From contig CM072168.1 in the NCBI GenBank assembly GCA_036850595.1, positions 12,825,982 through 12,889,981 of the forward strand: 64,000 nucleotides of DNA, read 5' to 3'. Origin of the DNA: Rhyacichthys aspro (taxonomy: Eukaryota; Chordata; Actinopteri; Gobiiformes; Rhyacichthyidae). A program made the translations under genes and the position numbers. Shown here piece by piece: positions 1 to 12,800 of this stretch. Numbering within the stretch: position 1 is the first letter of the stretch; each line of letters begins with the position of its first letter. The notes under the pieces are model-generated. The model ran no database searches. It was not told the origin of the DNA and saw only the letters and a list, made by a program, of their open reading frames with translations.

Positions 1-1516
1 CTACTGGCTGGGTACAGTGCTCACACACCCCTCGCTTTTCCACTCACACCATGTACACACACCAGCTCCACCAATTTGCCCCAGTGAATTATTCTGCAGT
101 AGGCTTCTGGATATAATCATGTTCAGTCATAAAAGCTCATTCAGAAATTTCTATTTTTAAGTGTGTAAAATGTTTACGTTCACTGCCCCAAGCAGACGCA
201 TCATCTATGAGTCTGACCGAAAACCTGCTTACACATTTCATTATTTTCATCATGACTGCTAAAATGCCAGCATTACAGGACACCAGAGAATAAAGAAGCA
301 AAGTGATTTAAAGGTTTTATCTTTTAAAAGTTTATTTTATTGGAGAATGTGTTTTGTCTTTGCATTAAGGCATAAACTTTCAACAACGGTTTATTGTGTG
401 TGTTGTGTCTTTATTGTGTAACCATTTAATACTAAAGTCTTTTGACCTAATATACATATAATTAAAGATTTTTTACAGCAGGTCCATTACGTACATTGTC
501 TGCACACAAAAAAAAAGAAAGAAAATATCTCTTGCTTGAGCATGGTTTAGAATGTGGAAAGTGTGGGTTTAGGGGGCTAGTCCTCTTTAAGGGCTCTAAT
601 AGCTCAGAAGGAAAGGCATGGTTATGAAAGAAAAATGACAAAAACGGCATTAGAACATATGGCTACATTGTGCAAACAGGCACACACAAGTGTTCAACTA
701 ACAAGTGCATTAGGTTAGAGTAGTGCACACATTAAGAAGTGCATCCGGCCAAACAGAACTATTATCTCACAAATGATTAGTAAAACTAAAACATATTTAG
801 GTTGAAGGGTAGGTTAAACCTATCAAGCCTAACCCTAAACCCTGGTTTTGCAATGGACGGAAAACTTAAAAGGTATGTTTTCAAATGTGCATTGCCTGAA
901 AATAATTATCCATTTACCTTGTATAAAAGAAAATGTAATTAGAAATACTACAAAAATAGACTTATTATAATTTCTCTGACCTGAGCTAATGGAAGGTGCC
1001 CAAAAACCTACATAAAATTTATATTCTTTACCTATAATCTCTTGTCAGCTAACCCTTAAAAAATATTTTTTCACAGGTACTCACAAGTGATAATACCCAC
1101 CTAATTATTCATAAAAGTTAATCCATGTAAACTATTCCTTTTTTAAAAAAGCTGGACAGACAATTTCTCTTAATTATTTTGTGTGGTTGTCATTACTGAA
1201 TCCAATAGAAATGTCTAAATTTTGTTTACATTGCCTAGTCAGACCATACAGTTGTGTTTTTACAGTCACACCTCACCCTAAGTGTTCAAGATGTTGTTCT
1301 ATGACATGCCAGTCCACTCCCTACTTGGCTTCCATGCGAAAAAGACTAAGTCACCCAATTTAAAAGATACATTTAAGCTGCCTGTACCAACCTTGAAATA
1401 ACCATAAACCTACCAAAAGAAGGCTTAAACAAATATTTACAAAAGAACTGGGAAAAGCACCATGTGTGAACAAAGCAATGATGCACAAAATTTAGTATAT
1501 TGTATTTGTATGTACT
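1..1516 (-). other. tbccd1 3' UTR and downstream flank
   Basis: AT-rich sequence downstream of the tbccd1 stop codon, read on the minus strand. It contains no ORF with recognisable similarity. Reverse-complement AATAAA hexamers occur at 390-395, 410-415 and 331-336, so the transcript could end near 300-400, but the true cleavage site cannot be decided from sequence alone. The short ORFs in this stretch are isolated and lack codon-like composition. Confidence 0.4.
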
Positions 1517-4500
1517 TCAACAAGCCACAGTAGACTGTCCTTTTGCTTGTCCATTTCTAATAATTTTGCCATCAGTAAGTTGAAAAGCATCTTTTTCTTG
1601 CATATTAGAAGTGTTTTGGGTTGCTAAGATCGGTGGAATCAGACTGTCCAGTTCTTGTCTGTGCCCTGATTCTATGAGCCATTCATGGAACTTCATTTCC
1701 ACAATCTCTTTGAATTGACGCCTCTGCTCCCTTGGAAAAAGGAAAAAGAAATGTCACACACAAATAAAAAAACGCCCCATAAGATTACATAAATCAAATA
1801 CCACTGGAAGGACATTAAAGGTGGTAGGTAAGATGCAAATTTCAAGCAATATGAGCAGCATTTTGCCACCATGCGTTGCTGTTTTTAACTTTCTACCATA
1901 TATTATTGGGAGAGACATTGGGAAAACTACCTTGGTTACCAAAATATGTACACATCTTTTAGATGAACTTGTAAAAAAAAAAAATTTTATTCAGCTTGCT
2001 GACCATGTAATCTTCCAACTCCAACATCTTTACCACAAATTGACAGATAAAAAGGACCCATGATATAACATTACATGGTTCTGTGCTTAAAATATATAAC
2101 TGGCTAATCTGTCAAATGTCAACAGCTGTGGTAATTTTTTGAGGTAAAGATTTTTGGAGCTGCTTGAAAAGGTTTGAGGGACCCATACTTACTTGTTTAG
2201 TCGGGTTTCTGTCAAAGTCTTCTGCCAGTTCTGAATCCTCTTTTTCTTTTCCTCAACTGCTGCCTGGTATAAGGGTGGCAATCCCCCAGGAATCTCACAT
2301 GTGTCCCCCTCCATTTGAAAAGGCACAACCAGTGTGTGAAATTCAGCTGGAGGGAGCAGACGGTAGCACACTGACTCTGGGTTAGTTGTTGCGTTTTGTA
2401 GAGTATTTACAAGGCCTTCTGTCCCCAAAACCAGGGGTTGATCCCAGACATTGGGGACTACAGCCAAGCCCACCCCGGCCATATGATCCTCCAGGGAGGG
2501 ATAGAAAGTATGAAAAGGCCCCAGGGTAATGTCTGAGTTTCCAGGTAGTAGTAAAGGGCAAGTAGGGGTCAAGGCATGGATGGTGCAGTGTGAAGAAGCT
2601 CCAATTGCTATTCTTCCTGCTACACACACCACTCGCACATTTTGACAGCTGTGGATATGGACACTGGTCTCAACAGGACCTAGAACCACTGTAATGTTAT
2701 GGCATTTGTCCACACTGACAGATCTGAAAAAAGGATGCACAAAATGTTATTTATTATGCACAAATATTCAGAACACAGTAGTTGAGTATTGTAGACTATA
2801 AAGTGACTTTTACCTAAGAGGTGAGAGAAGGTATATGAAGGACTCAGAACATCGGTGTAATTTAATGTTAGTACCAGTCAGCTTTTCTGATGTTTTCGCA
2901 AGTGTCTGTTTGAGGACCTGGGACATCAACACAATTTTACTGCCAGGGGGAGCTGTGTGAGTATTCCTTGCTATTTTGGCTCTCTTCATGGCCCCCTCGA
3001 CTACAATAAACAAAGAAATATATTGTACAAAAAGCATTGGTAATAGATGTTATAATTACTCCCAAACATTACCTTGTTGGGCCCATGCTAGTTTTTTCCC
3101 TGAGCGCAGGCATGCTGTTATTCCAAAAGGGTTGAGTGTGAGGTTTTGCTGGAGGCACGAGAGAAGCTTGTGCAGAGGGAAAGAGCGGCTGAGTGTGGAG
3201 TAGCCAGCTTGTGCCTGAAGAAGACCTTTGGTCAGCAATCGATAAACAGGCTGAACAGCTCTGCCGTCGCTAACAGAGCCCTCCAACAGCAGGCTTAGGC
3301 TCCGCACTGCCTCCAATGATATCTGGAAAACATGTTTAAAGTTGTTCATGTGCTTCACAAGAAATATTTGTATGCATTTTATCAGATAGGTGATAAGTTA
3401 TAATTGAAAATACTTTCTGTGAGTCATCAGACCTGGCAATCTTGAAAGGCCTGTCCAGAGCGTGACAGCTGGTCCGGCTCCACCAGCAACTCCAGAATTT
3501 CAGCTAAATGGCTATGCACAAATGACAAATGAGCCTGATCATCCCAGTTCTGTAGGTACAGGAAGAAAAGCAATATAAAAATATAAAAATATACAAACAT
3601 TACAAGTTTATTTTGTTTTTGGTAGAATGCAAAACATGTAATAACAATGATCACAACACAGTTTTCAGAGGGAGGGCAGTAACCTTGTTCTGGGAGCTGG
3701 TTTTAGTCTCACGTTCTGATGGAGAGGGTGAGCGCGTTCGATGACTAGGCCACTCTTCGCCGATCAATGAAGCACGTAAAGACACACGGTTTAGTTGCTG
3801 GACGTAGAGGAAGAGGATGAACTGCAGTGTGTTCACTGATAACTAAAATGAAAAGACATTTTTTTTTAAAAGAGAGATGCTTTGAGCTCATATCAAGAAA
3901 TTCAAAAATACTATTTTTATTTCTATCCTTCTAAAGAGTCACAGCCACTGAACAATTTCTGTTTGAAATAAATAACCAATTACAAAGGAAAACAATCTAC
4001 AAAATGTAAAAGACGGACACAGTAAAAAGGTGACGAGATAGTGTCACATTTTAGAGTAACCTGAGCCTTTTCTAAGGCTAACAATGAATTTTACTCCTCC
4101 CTTGTTGGATTTCACCTTGTTCCTTTGTTGGTCCAGTTCGCTTTTGGAGGAGCACTGGGAAAGACACTCTGCCCACTCTAGCCTCTTCTCTGGGGTGTGA
4201 CCAATAAGAAGGTCAAACGTCTCAAAGTAAAGCCATGCAAGGTCTTCAGGAAGCTGTAGCTTTCCACATGCAATATGCCTCCACATTGGCCAGCCCAACA
4301 TAGGAAAGCAGCCATCCTTTGTTCTCACATACAACGCCATCTTACGGAGATAGTGCAGACTGAGCTTGGAAGGGGGAGCCACCTGTGACAACATTAAGAT
4401 TGTAATGCCTTCATACTTTTCACCAAGAAATAAATCTACAGGAAAATGAATGTGCACCTGCAGAGCACCAAGCATAAAGGGCTCCATACGGGGCCATATG

Positions 4501-4520
4501 CTTACACCTTCTGACTCCAT
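1517..4520 (-). CDS. tbccd1: TBCC domain-containing protein 1
   Basis: Eight coding exons on the minus strand: 4458-4520, 4116-4382, 3684-3842, 3433-3549, 3073-3322, 2814-3000, 2193-2723 and 1517-1730. All junctions are GT-AG and in phase, and together they encode about 595 aa (human TBCCD1 is about 557). The start is the ATG at 4520-4518. The product opens MESEGVSIWPRMEPFMLGAL and is collinear with human TBCCD1 along its length: 'APPSKLSLHYLRK' near residue 23, 'RHIACGKLQL', 'LIGEEWPS', 'NPFGITACLRSGKKLAWA' and 'EWLIESGHRQELDSLIPP' near the C-terminus. The TBCC/C-CAP beta-helix domain covers roughly residues 300-430 (exons 6-7). Family members of this type act at the centrosome and in Golgi positioning. 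The catalytic-arginine segment of true TBCC GAPs (QLRxH) is not seen; the aligned stretch reads 'VAGRIAIGASSH', as expected for a non-GAP TBCCD1. Intron 1 is only 75 bp and open in frame. Confidence 0.95.
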
Positions 4521-4524
4521 TTAT

Positions 4525-5160
4525 CTAGTCAAAAAGACAAGAAAATTGATAAAATATTTAGTGGCAATACAGGATGAGACAAATAATCATCATAATTGGA
4601 AAACAGTTTACCTGTTGCACACTAGTGGAAAAATAGCACCACCCTTTGTTGTATCAATACGTAAATGTCTATTGTAATATGAATTCAAATGTCTACTAAT
4701 TTGTTTATTTCTTTATATCAAGGAAGTCATGACAACTTTACTTAAAGTTTAATGGGTCGTCTAGTTGACAAGGCCCAGCCCATGCAGATAATCATGCCAT
4801 ATTAGAAGTTTTTTCCCTCCATAATAGGAAATGGTGTGCAAAAGGTTAAGAGTAAGACACCGTGACATGACACAACTGAGCAATAAGATTTAATGTTGTA
4901 TCACGCTAAGTATGCTCCTATGACAACTGGAAACTAGGCTATCCATGTCACCAACACCTGACTATCACAATAACAATAAATCTAGTTAGGTTTATGATTT
5001 TTAACAAAACGATGTGTAACATAAAGCAAGCTCCAATAGCAAATCATGAGAAGTACAAAAAAGTTGGCTGAACTTAGTACTGTTTGGAATAATTAACGCT
5101 AGCTCCCGTTAGCTTGGATAGCTATGGCGGTAGTAAAACAAACAGCCTCGTTTATCTTAC
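4525..5160 (-). other. tbccd1 5' UTR intron (predicted)
   Basis: On the minus strand, a consensus donor (AAA then GTAAGA) follows 5161, and an acceptor ending 'gactag' lies four bases upstream of the start codon at 4520. This implies a short non-coding first exon upstream of 5161 and an intron of about 636 bp. The interior shows no other coding signal. Confidence 0.55.
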
Positions 5161-5161
5161 T

Positions 5162-5705
5162 TTCAGATTTGGTCCAGTGCGCCTTGTACCGTTTCTCTGA
5201 CTCGGGTCACTGATCAAAACAATGAAGAGTCATTTCGTTGGTGGAGTTTGTTTTGGTTGTGATGTGCATTCAGAAACCGTACAAACATCTGTCCTTGTTC
5301 CTATTTGGCGCCCTCCTTTCATGCACAGCTCTGAGCCGATGAATTGTACTCTAAAAAGACATCTGTTGCACACGGCTCACGGGGGCGCGCCTGAGCCAGC
5401 ACTGTTAAGAGCTTTAGACTAAGCGTCATATGCTACTTTTAATGTACAAATGTTAACACGTTTGCGCAATAATGATGCACCTGAGTAATTATGTTTGTGA
5501 AATTCAGGTGCTCTACTACTGTAATAATGAATGAGGCGTGAGCGGCAGGAGAAGGTGTCTCTTTAATTATGGGCGGGGCTACGTGAAGTGGGCGGGACTT
5601 CTCTGACAGCAGGAAGAGGGTTTGTGAGTGGCAGCAGGAGCCAGCTTCAAAAGCCGGTGGTTGTCGCTTTCCCTTCCTCTAAATTTATGTGGATTATTTG
5701 GATCT
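5162..5705. promoter_or_regulatory. Bidirectional tbccd1/dnajb11 promoter
   Basis: The interval separates the predicted non-coding first exon of tbccd1 (minus) from the dnajb11 start codon (plus). It contains CpG-rich patches, GC boxes (GGGCGGGGC at 5571-5579, GGGCGGG at 5590-5596), a perfect C/EBP palindrome TTGCGCAA at 5462-5469 and an ATF-like TGATGCAC at 5473-5480. No perfect ERSE (CCAAT-N9-CCACG) was found, although DNAJB11 is known as an unfolded-protein-response target in mammals. TBCCD1 and DNAJB11 are also head to head in human, so the arrangement is ancient. Transcription start sites are not determined. Confidence 0.7.
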
Positions 5706-8445
5706 ATGGCTGCCAAAGGGATAAATCTCTGCACTGCGTGCTGTCTGCTGCTTTATGTGGTTACAGTAGTGCTCGCAGGGTGAGTGTTTCATTGTATATG
5801 ATTGAGCTAACAGCGGTGAAACATCATCTCCAGCTGGTACACATGTTTCAATGTGATTGGTCTAGAGCTGCTCTTCGTGTGTTAAGTGGACAGAAACACT
5901 CTTATACCACGCACTTAATTCAGATATATGTGTTACATTGTTGAAAGCGCACATTAGTTATTAATAACAGCAATGAGAGTAAAGAATAACAATAAAAGGC
6001 CATGTTGTAATTGATAAGTGTTGTCTAGTTAGCTTTAGCTGCTGGCTAGCTAGCTACTACTGGCTATGTTTCATTTTTAGATTCACGAGCAAGGTAAAGC
6101 CTGGAGGCTAAGGTTACTCTTTGGAATTCCAACACTGTGACTAGTCCCTGTTTTGTTTTGTACATTTGATAACTAGATGTTACCCATGACACAATAACTT
6201 CTTTGTTTCCATTGCAGGCGAGATTTCTACAAGATACTGGGAGTAAGTAAGAGTGCATCCATCAGGGACATCAAGAAGGCTTACAGAAAGCTGGCTCTTC
6301 AGTTACACCCCGACCGCAACCAGGACGACCCAAATGCTCAAGATAAATTTGCAGATTTGGGGGCAGCTTATGAGGTGGTTATATACTTATTATTGCTATG
6401 TATAAGTCTTTGTACCAGGACATTTGGTTGTTAATGGAAACGGTGCATTCGCTGTGATTGGTCGGATAGACCGTGTGGCTGCATCTGATTGGCTGTGAAG
6501 GAGTACAATTTGCATTCAGAAAACCAGAAATGGATACGTCGGAATGGGCGAAGTAGGCTCTGTGGGTTTACGTGTGGGTCATAGTATGTACTTTGAGGTA
6601 TTGTGGTGTTCATTAAATTAGACTAAACGCCTGATAAGTGGTACTTTGAACTCTTGAAGGTGCTGTCAGATGAGGAGAAAAGAAAACAATATGATGCATA
6701 TGGGGAAGATGGACTCAAAGAGGGTCACCACAGCTCCCACAATGACATCTTCTCCAGGTAGTCACTTTGGGATTTGGAATACTTGTATAAGGTTATATCT
6801 ACATTGTCTATGTATTCACTCAAATATTTTTGTTGCAAATTTTATTTTATTTACTCATTTAATCTTTGCAGCTTCTTTGGCGACTTTGGATTTATGTTTG
6901 GAGGAAACCGACAGCAACAGGACAAGAATATTCCTCGAGGGAATGACATTATACTCGACTTGGAGGTTACACTTGAAGAGGTGTACTCTGGAAACTTTGT
7001 TGAGGTGAGACTCTAATCTTCTGACCTAACAAGCACCTTGTCATTGAGTCTTCACAAAAGGTCTTAACTACTTATAAAATGAATATTTTAATATAACTAT
7101 GCAAGTAGGCCATGTCCAATTGATTTAGCAAACTGTATTTTGTTATCTCATATCCACATAATTTCCTCCTAAGGTTGTACGCAATAAGCCTATAGCCAAA
7201 GAAGCTCCTGGCAAAAGAAAGTGCAACTGCAGGCAGGAGATGAGGACAACACAGCTTGGACCGGGTCGCTTCCAGATGACACAGGAGATGGTCTGTGATG
7301 AGTGTCCCAATGTAAAGTGAGTCACTTAGGTCATTATGTGAAAATTGTGGTACTTTTATGTATTCATTATCAGATTCCTCACGTGAAAATCAGTTCAATG
7401 CCCTGTCAATACATTTCTAGAACAAATTTTGATAACACAGGTTTCTGAAATCATATCAAATATTGATATATAATAATACAATACAATAATCTGTGTGTAT
7501 ATTGACTGATTTGCATAGACTGGTCAATGAAGAGCGCACATTAGAGGTTGAGATTGAACAAGGAGTGAGAGATGAGATGGAGTACCCATTCATTGGAGAA
7601 GGTCAGTTTCAAAGCCTCATGAGTTTAATCTTTGAACATTTATAAAAATGTCTTTTTTATATAAATGCTAACATTTTTATATAACCACAGGTGAACCTCA
7701 TATTGATGGGGAACCTGGAGATCTGCGCTTCCGCATCAAAGTTCTCAAGTATGTTACGTGTGCCTGAAACTGTATATAACTTGTATTTTAAATAACACCT
7801 CATCATTTTGTAACTTTCAGACATCCAGTGTTTGAACGCAGAGGAGACGACCTGTACACAAATGTTACAATTTCACTGGTGGAGGCCCTGGTCGGCTTTG
7901 AGATGGACATAGTGCATTTAGATGGACACAAGGTCTTTTTTGCACATTATATTATATGGAAAATGTGTGAATGTACCTAAAGGATCTGTTCAAATTGATC
8001 ACAATGTCTATTTTATTTATATCTTGCAGGTGCATATTGTAAGAGACAAAATCACTAAGCCTGGCGCTCGTATGTGGAAGAAAGGAGAGGGTCTGCCAAA
8101 CTTTGACAACATTAATATTCGTGGCTCACTCATTATAACATTTGACGTGGAGTTTCCTCAAACACAACTAGATGAGAAACAGAAAGAAGGTGAGAATGCC
8201 ATTGCCTTTTGCAGTTACCACAAAGTAGACTTGGATTAAATATTACAGTGGAAAGTACACCATGCTCTTTCTAGCTCCTGCATTTTACCTGAAATGAGAT
8301 GTGTTCTGTTAAACTTTTAAAAGGTGCCTGTTAAGGATTAAGACATTTCTGCCATGGTTACATGTGTCTGTTTGTTGCAGGTATCCGGAGTATTCTGAAA
8401 CAGGGCTCGGTACAAAAGGTTTACAATGGACTACAAGGATATTAA
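5706..8445 (+). CDS. dnajb11: DnaJ homolog subfamily B member 11 (ERdj3)
   Basis: Ten coding exons: 5706-5779, 6218-6374, 6660-6757, 6872-7004, 7174-7316, 7519-7601, 7691-7748, 7821-7932, 8030-8189 and 8381-8445. All are GT-AG and in phase, giving about 360 aa (human 358). ERdj3 is a soluble ER-lumen J-protein that binds unfolded clients and stimulates the BiP ATPase. Residues 1 to about 24 form a hydrophobic signal peptide (ACCLLLYVVTVVLAG). The J domain follows (about 26-90) with HPD at 55-57, then a G/F-type stretch (FFGDFGFMFGG). The client-binding domain carries the CxC pair at 171/173 and the CxxC pair at 195/198, which are characteristic of ERdj3. The protein ends '...VQKVYNGLQGY', identical to the human terminus, with no KDEL. 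The start at 5706 gives the expected signal peptide. An upstream ATG at 5687 opens an overlapping out-of-frame uORF. Confidence 0.97.
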
Positions 8446-9315
8446 CACCAACAAACACAGACTGTACTGAATACCTGCAACATTTGCAAACACAGACATA
8501 CATTACACAAACCAGAGCAAGTCTATGACTCTGGCCAGGGTGTATTTATTTGTTTTCATATTGTTCTCAGGATGGCTTTAATCCAATTGTTTTTTACTTA
8601 CTGTATTTTTTGCCTGGAGTAGCTCAATTTTTAGTTTTATTTGAAGTTCAACAATGAAAGGGATGAATTGTTGTTGTACTTTCTGTGACCCAACTTATTG
8701 TGGACATCTCAATAAGATCTTACTGTACACTTTACAACCTATTTTATGTGAAATCTGTACTACAGAAATTAAAAGAAAAATGCCCAGCTGCTCTTCATCA
8801 AATCCAACCGACTTTTGCAAGACAAGACATTTGTTCCTTTTTTTTAAAATTAATTTTATGAATGTAAGACAAAGACCTTCACCTATTGTGTTGTAAATGT
8901 GTTTCCTCTGGTAATATTCCTATTGAATAGTACTTTGTAAATAGGAAACAAAAATTATTTTTGTGTGTTTTTTGCATATGAACATTGTTGCTAGAGTTGA
9001 ACTCTCAACAGTGATGTTTCATTTTGTTGTTGGCCATTCTTCCAGTGCCACTACAAATGATTTGTGTCAAACATTTGACACTTCTGTCTCTCCTTCAAAT
9101 ATATTGTTCCTTCAAAAGATAAGGGACTTACAAGCTAATCTGTATCTTTTTGTTTACTATTTCCAGGCTCCCCTTAGTTTTTCAGTCTTCTAAAATCTGG
9201 CTTCTAGTTTTGAGACTATCATGGCCTTAAATGTGAATTATTTGGCCCTTTTTACAGAGTGTTCTTTGGGATACTGTTCTTTAACTGACAAATAAAGATT
9301 TATACAATTTCTACA
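8446..9315 (+). other. dnajb11 3' UTR
   Basis: AT-rich, non-coding sequence between the dnajb11 stop codon and a canonical AATAAA at 9291-9296. Cleavage would be expected some 10-30 bases after that signal. An ATTAAA near 8768 could give a shorter form. ORFs inside it are short and do not resemble proteins. Confidence 0.7.
9291..9296 (+). terminator. dnajb11 polyadenylation signal AATAAA
   Basis: Canonical AATAAA about 850 bases after the dnajb11 stop codon. It is the last such signal before clearly intergenic repeat sequence begins at about 9.53 kb. Confidence 0.65.
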
Positions 9316-9530
9316 TGTCCATCAGTAGATGACATCGGAGTGTGATGTTTGAAGTCAAGGCACATACCACTTTATACGGGACAAAAGTGATTAATCAAAT
9401 CACATTAGCCAAAAAAGAAAAAACAAAAGTTAGCACGTATTTGTTTATTATGGCCTTGTAGGGACTTAGGTTCCTGAAATAGCAATAGTTCTTGAGAAAT
9501 TGTCCTGCAGTAAGTATTATGAAATTTAAT

Positions 9531-9813
9531 CTAGCTCTACCTCAGAGCAAGATAGTTGTGGGCTCAATCTCTGGGCCTTTCTGTGTGGAGCCTGCGTGTT
9601 CTCTCCGGCTTTCTCCTACTGTCCATATGTATATGTGAAATGGTGAATCTAAATTGCCCATAACAAATGAATGTGAGTTAGTGGTTGTAAGCAAATGTCT
9701 CCAGGTGTTGGCCAAGAGATTGATCATCCGGGGTGTAACCCCCCATCATGCTCTGAACAGCTGAGATTGGCTCCAGCCCCTCACGACCCCCAGTGTGAGA
9801 AAATGAAAGAATA
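9531..9813 (+). repeat. Degenerate fish interspersed repeat (SINE-like)
   Basis: The segment follows in order the landmarks of a very common teleost repeat: 'gggcctttctgtgtggagc', 'gcgtgttctctccggctt', 'aatctaaattgcccata', 'gaatgtgagtta', 'ggtgtaaccccccatc', 'agctgagattggctccagcc' and 'cacgaccccca', ending in an 'aaaatgaaagaataa' tail. Several indels and substitutions show that it is old. The tRNA-like head of complete copies is only faintly visible (ctacctcagagcaagatagt). Recognition is from memory of the family; no consensus was aligned. Confidence 0.75.
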
Positions 9814-12800
9814 ATTAAAAGTGTCACAGTTTCAAAATGTTCCTTATCCTCCTCCTGCACAAAAACCTTCTTCCATTGAGTGCCTGTCACATGAGGTGAT
9901 CAGCCAAGGCCAATGTGTCTGATTTAGATATTTTGTGCTCTGGACATTGTAGATGCTTTATTAGGCCAAAGAAGAATTTCTTTACTTTAAATAAATGATG
10001 ATCCTTACACAGTGAGATTGAAAAGTTTGTGTTGTTTTGGTGCCTTTGTTTTTTCACAGAAGAGATGTAGACTGTTCTTTGGTCATATCTGAGCATGTGA
10101 ACAAACTGTTGGCCTTTTTAACCTAACACATGACCACACGTTATGGGTCATGGCAGCTTCTGTTCAGTGGGGGTGGCTGCCTGGGTGGGGCAGGGGATAG
10201 CCACACTCATCAAGGTTAGTTTATGGTGTGGTGGGTGGTGCACATCTGCCCACCAGTAATCATGATAATCTTTTACAATACATACTCTGTTTATTGTGCA
10301 TAAATGTGTGTCCATGTGTTCTGTGTGTGGCCAGTGTCTGTGTATAATGAACTCCCACAGAGATAGGAGGGCTGTGGTAAAGGGAGTTTCCTCCTTGGCC
10401 CACCACAGATCCCAGAGTCATTCAGACTGAAGACACAACAGAAGAGGGGAGAGATGCTTTGTCGACACATGGATATAACATCTTACTATTAACCTAAGCA
10501 ATGCTACATCGTCTTTGAAAGGAATCTCAACCCCAGCTTTCTCTGTTTTATCAAAGTATCAGAACTTTAACTTACACACTTTATTTTTTAGTTGCTTTTT
10601 GATTTTGAACAGAAAAAGGTACTGAATATTTTAAATGTGGCTAGAGTATGGCAGTGGCAAAAATGACACTCTTAACAGTTGAAAGAAAGTCCTGACTCAA
10701 TGTGGATTTCTTCTTTGTTTGATTTTCTTCTTTTTATACTACTTCTACCTAACTTAGGTTTATGCAAAATCAGTAAATGTGCTTTGCTTGGAGGTTCATG
10801 GAGCTGCTCAGTATTAAAACTTGGGACACAGGGAATATACAGAAACATAAAACCACAAAATTCTAAACAGGGGAATGGAAAACTACATAAAATACACCCT
10901 AACAGAAAATCTAATATCAAATTATGTTATAATTTGTTTATCTTTTCATATTGGGACTTTTTGAACTCCAAAAAAAAGTTCCCTTCCCCCTTTCACCATC
11001 TTAGAGGATCTCTGGGAAGAGACAGCTGAGTGAGTTAGGAAGGGGTTGTACCAATCATCCACGAGTAATATATTTTGACCACTTGTAATTGCAAATAGTA
11101 GCACATGAGGGCAGCATTGCCACTTCAATCCCATCCCTCCTTAAATCACTTTTCATTGCCTGCACAGCATACACACATCTGTAAAGTGTGTGTATGTGCA
11201 AGCACGCAGCAGCACTTGCACGTTGTTGACGCAGATAAGTGCAGGGATCACACTTGACCCTGAGTGTAATGACTTCTGAGTGTAGCTGCAGGGTTAAAAG
11301 AGGCACAGCTGAAGGAGGCCTAATTGAGCAATCTGCATGTGGATCTGTGTGTAGCTGTGGCGCCATTGGATGTTATGATCTGCTCTAGCTCTGCTGTATG
11401 CTCAGGTAATGGTGTCTGACCTGTGACAAGCAACATTTCTGAGGCACATAGTCTCAGAAACACAATCACAGCATTACTAAAAAATTGTATTAAGATTTGA
11501 AATAGCTATTCTTGCCCTTGAAGAAATTCTGTAAACAATGAGGATCTTGATCTTTCCAAAGACTGAAGATTAGTTTATAAAAAATGGTGCCAAAATGACG
11601 TTTTTTGAAGTACTTCTATGACTGCAATTATATAAAAGGTCATAAATCGGATATAATCAGAAGTTGGGACAGTTTATTCATGTATTTGTTCCTTTTCAGT
11701 TGTCTTCACAATCGCCTTCTTTGTACCATTCATCATTAGCTTCACAAGTGACCATAATTACCTAAATGCATCTGTGGGCTGGTCACAACAGTAACAAAGG
11801 CACAGATTTAGATTGACATCTATTAGGGATAACCAGTTGAAAATGTTACCTCAAAGTATTGACAAAACCTGGATTAAATTCTGTGGGATGAGCAGTGCCG
11901 GGAGTTACATCCTTTCTTCCATTGCCTGTAGGAAGCAGCATCAAAGATTCATTTAGCAGGCTTTGTTTTCCGATTACTGTGTGCTTATTAATGCCATGAA
12001 GCGCCAACACATGCCAAGGCCAGAGAGGACAGCCGGAAAGAGAGAGGCAAGCGAGGGGAGAAAAACGACTCTGTCTGAAATAAGAAATGTTGATGGACAA
12101 AGCCTACAATTTGTGGGATCTGAGCATAAAGCAAACAAAGGGCAGCTTTTGTAAGGAATAATGCATGTCAGCCGTATCCGTAGCCCGCCACAGCTTTGAA
12201 CACTGCTGGGGATGTCCATTGCTCCACTGTGTATGTCGTGTTGCTATATTAAAGCCAGTCACCTCAAAGAGAAAAGCCTCAACTATTCAACAATTGAATG
12301 GTGGGGCTTTCATTATGGCCAATGTGGGCAGGAAAAGTGGCTTCGGGGGTTTTCAATGCAGCAACTTTAAGCCCTCCTGTTAGCTAGGACGAGCTGCTGT
12401 TTATCCCAGTGCCTTTCTGGGGCTAAACATAGTCAACTGTCATTATGGATCTCACTCTCTCTCGCCCTCTGCCCTGTTCCTTCTGTCTTTCTTTCCTTCT
12501 GTCGTCCACTCCCACTCACTTACATGTATTTGTTTCTCTCTCAATTTTGCAGTCTAATGAGCCGTGTTGTGTTGTTATTTGAAAAGAGCTGATGCGCCTG
12601 CAGTCTCCCACATCCTGAGGAAGAGAAGGGGTGGCTGGGAGACAGGAGGCCAAGTGCAGGACAAACAGCACCACGGACCACCTATAAGGATGAAAGCCGC
12701 AAATCTACGGACAGCATACCACACATAGGGAACTAAAGCCAGCGAGGCCAGACTTTACATAGCAGGGTTGTATGTCAAAGCGGTCTACAGAGTATGTAAA

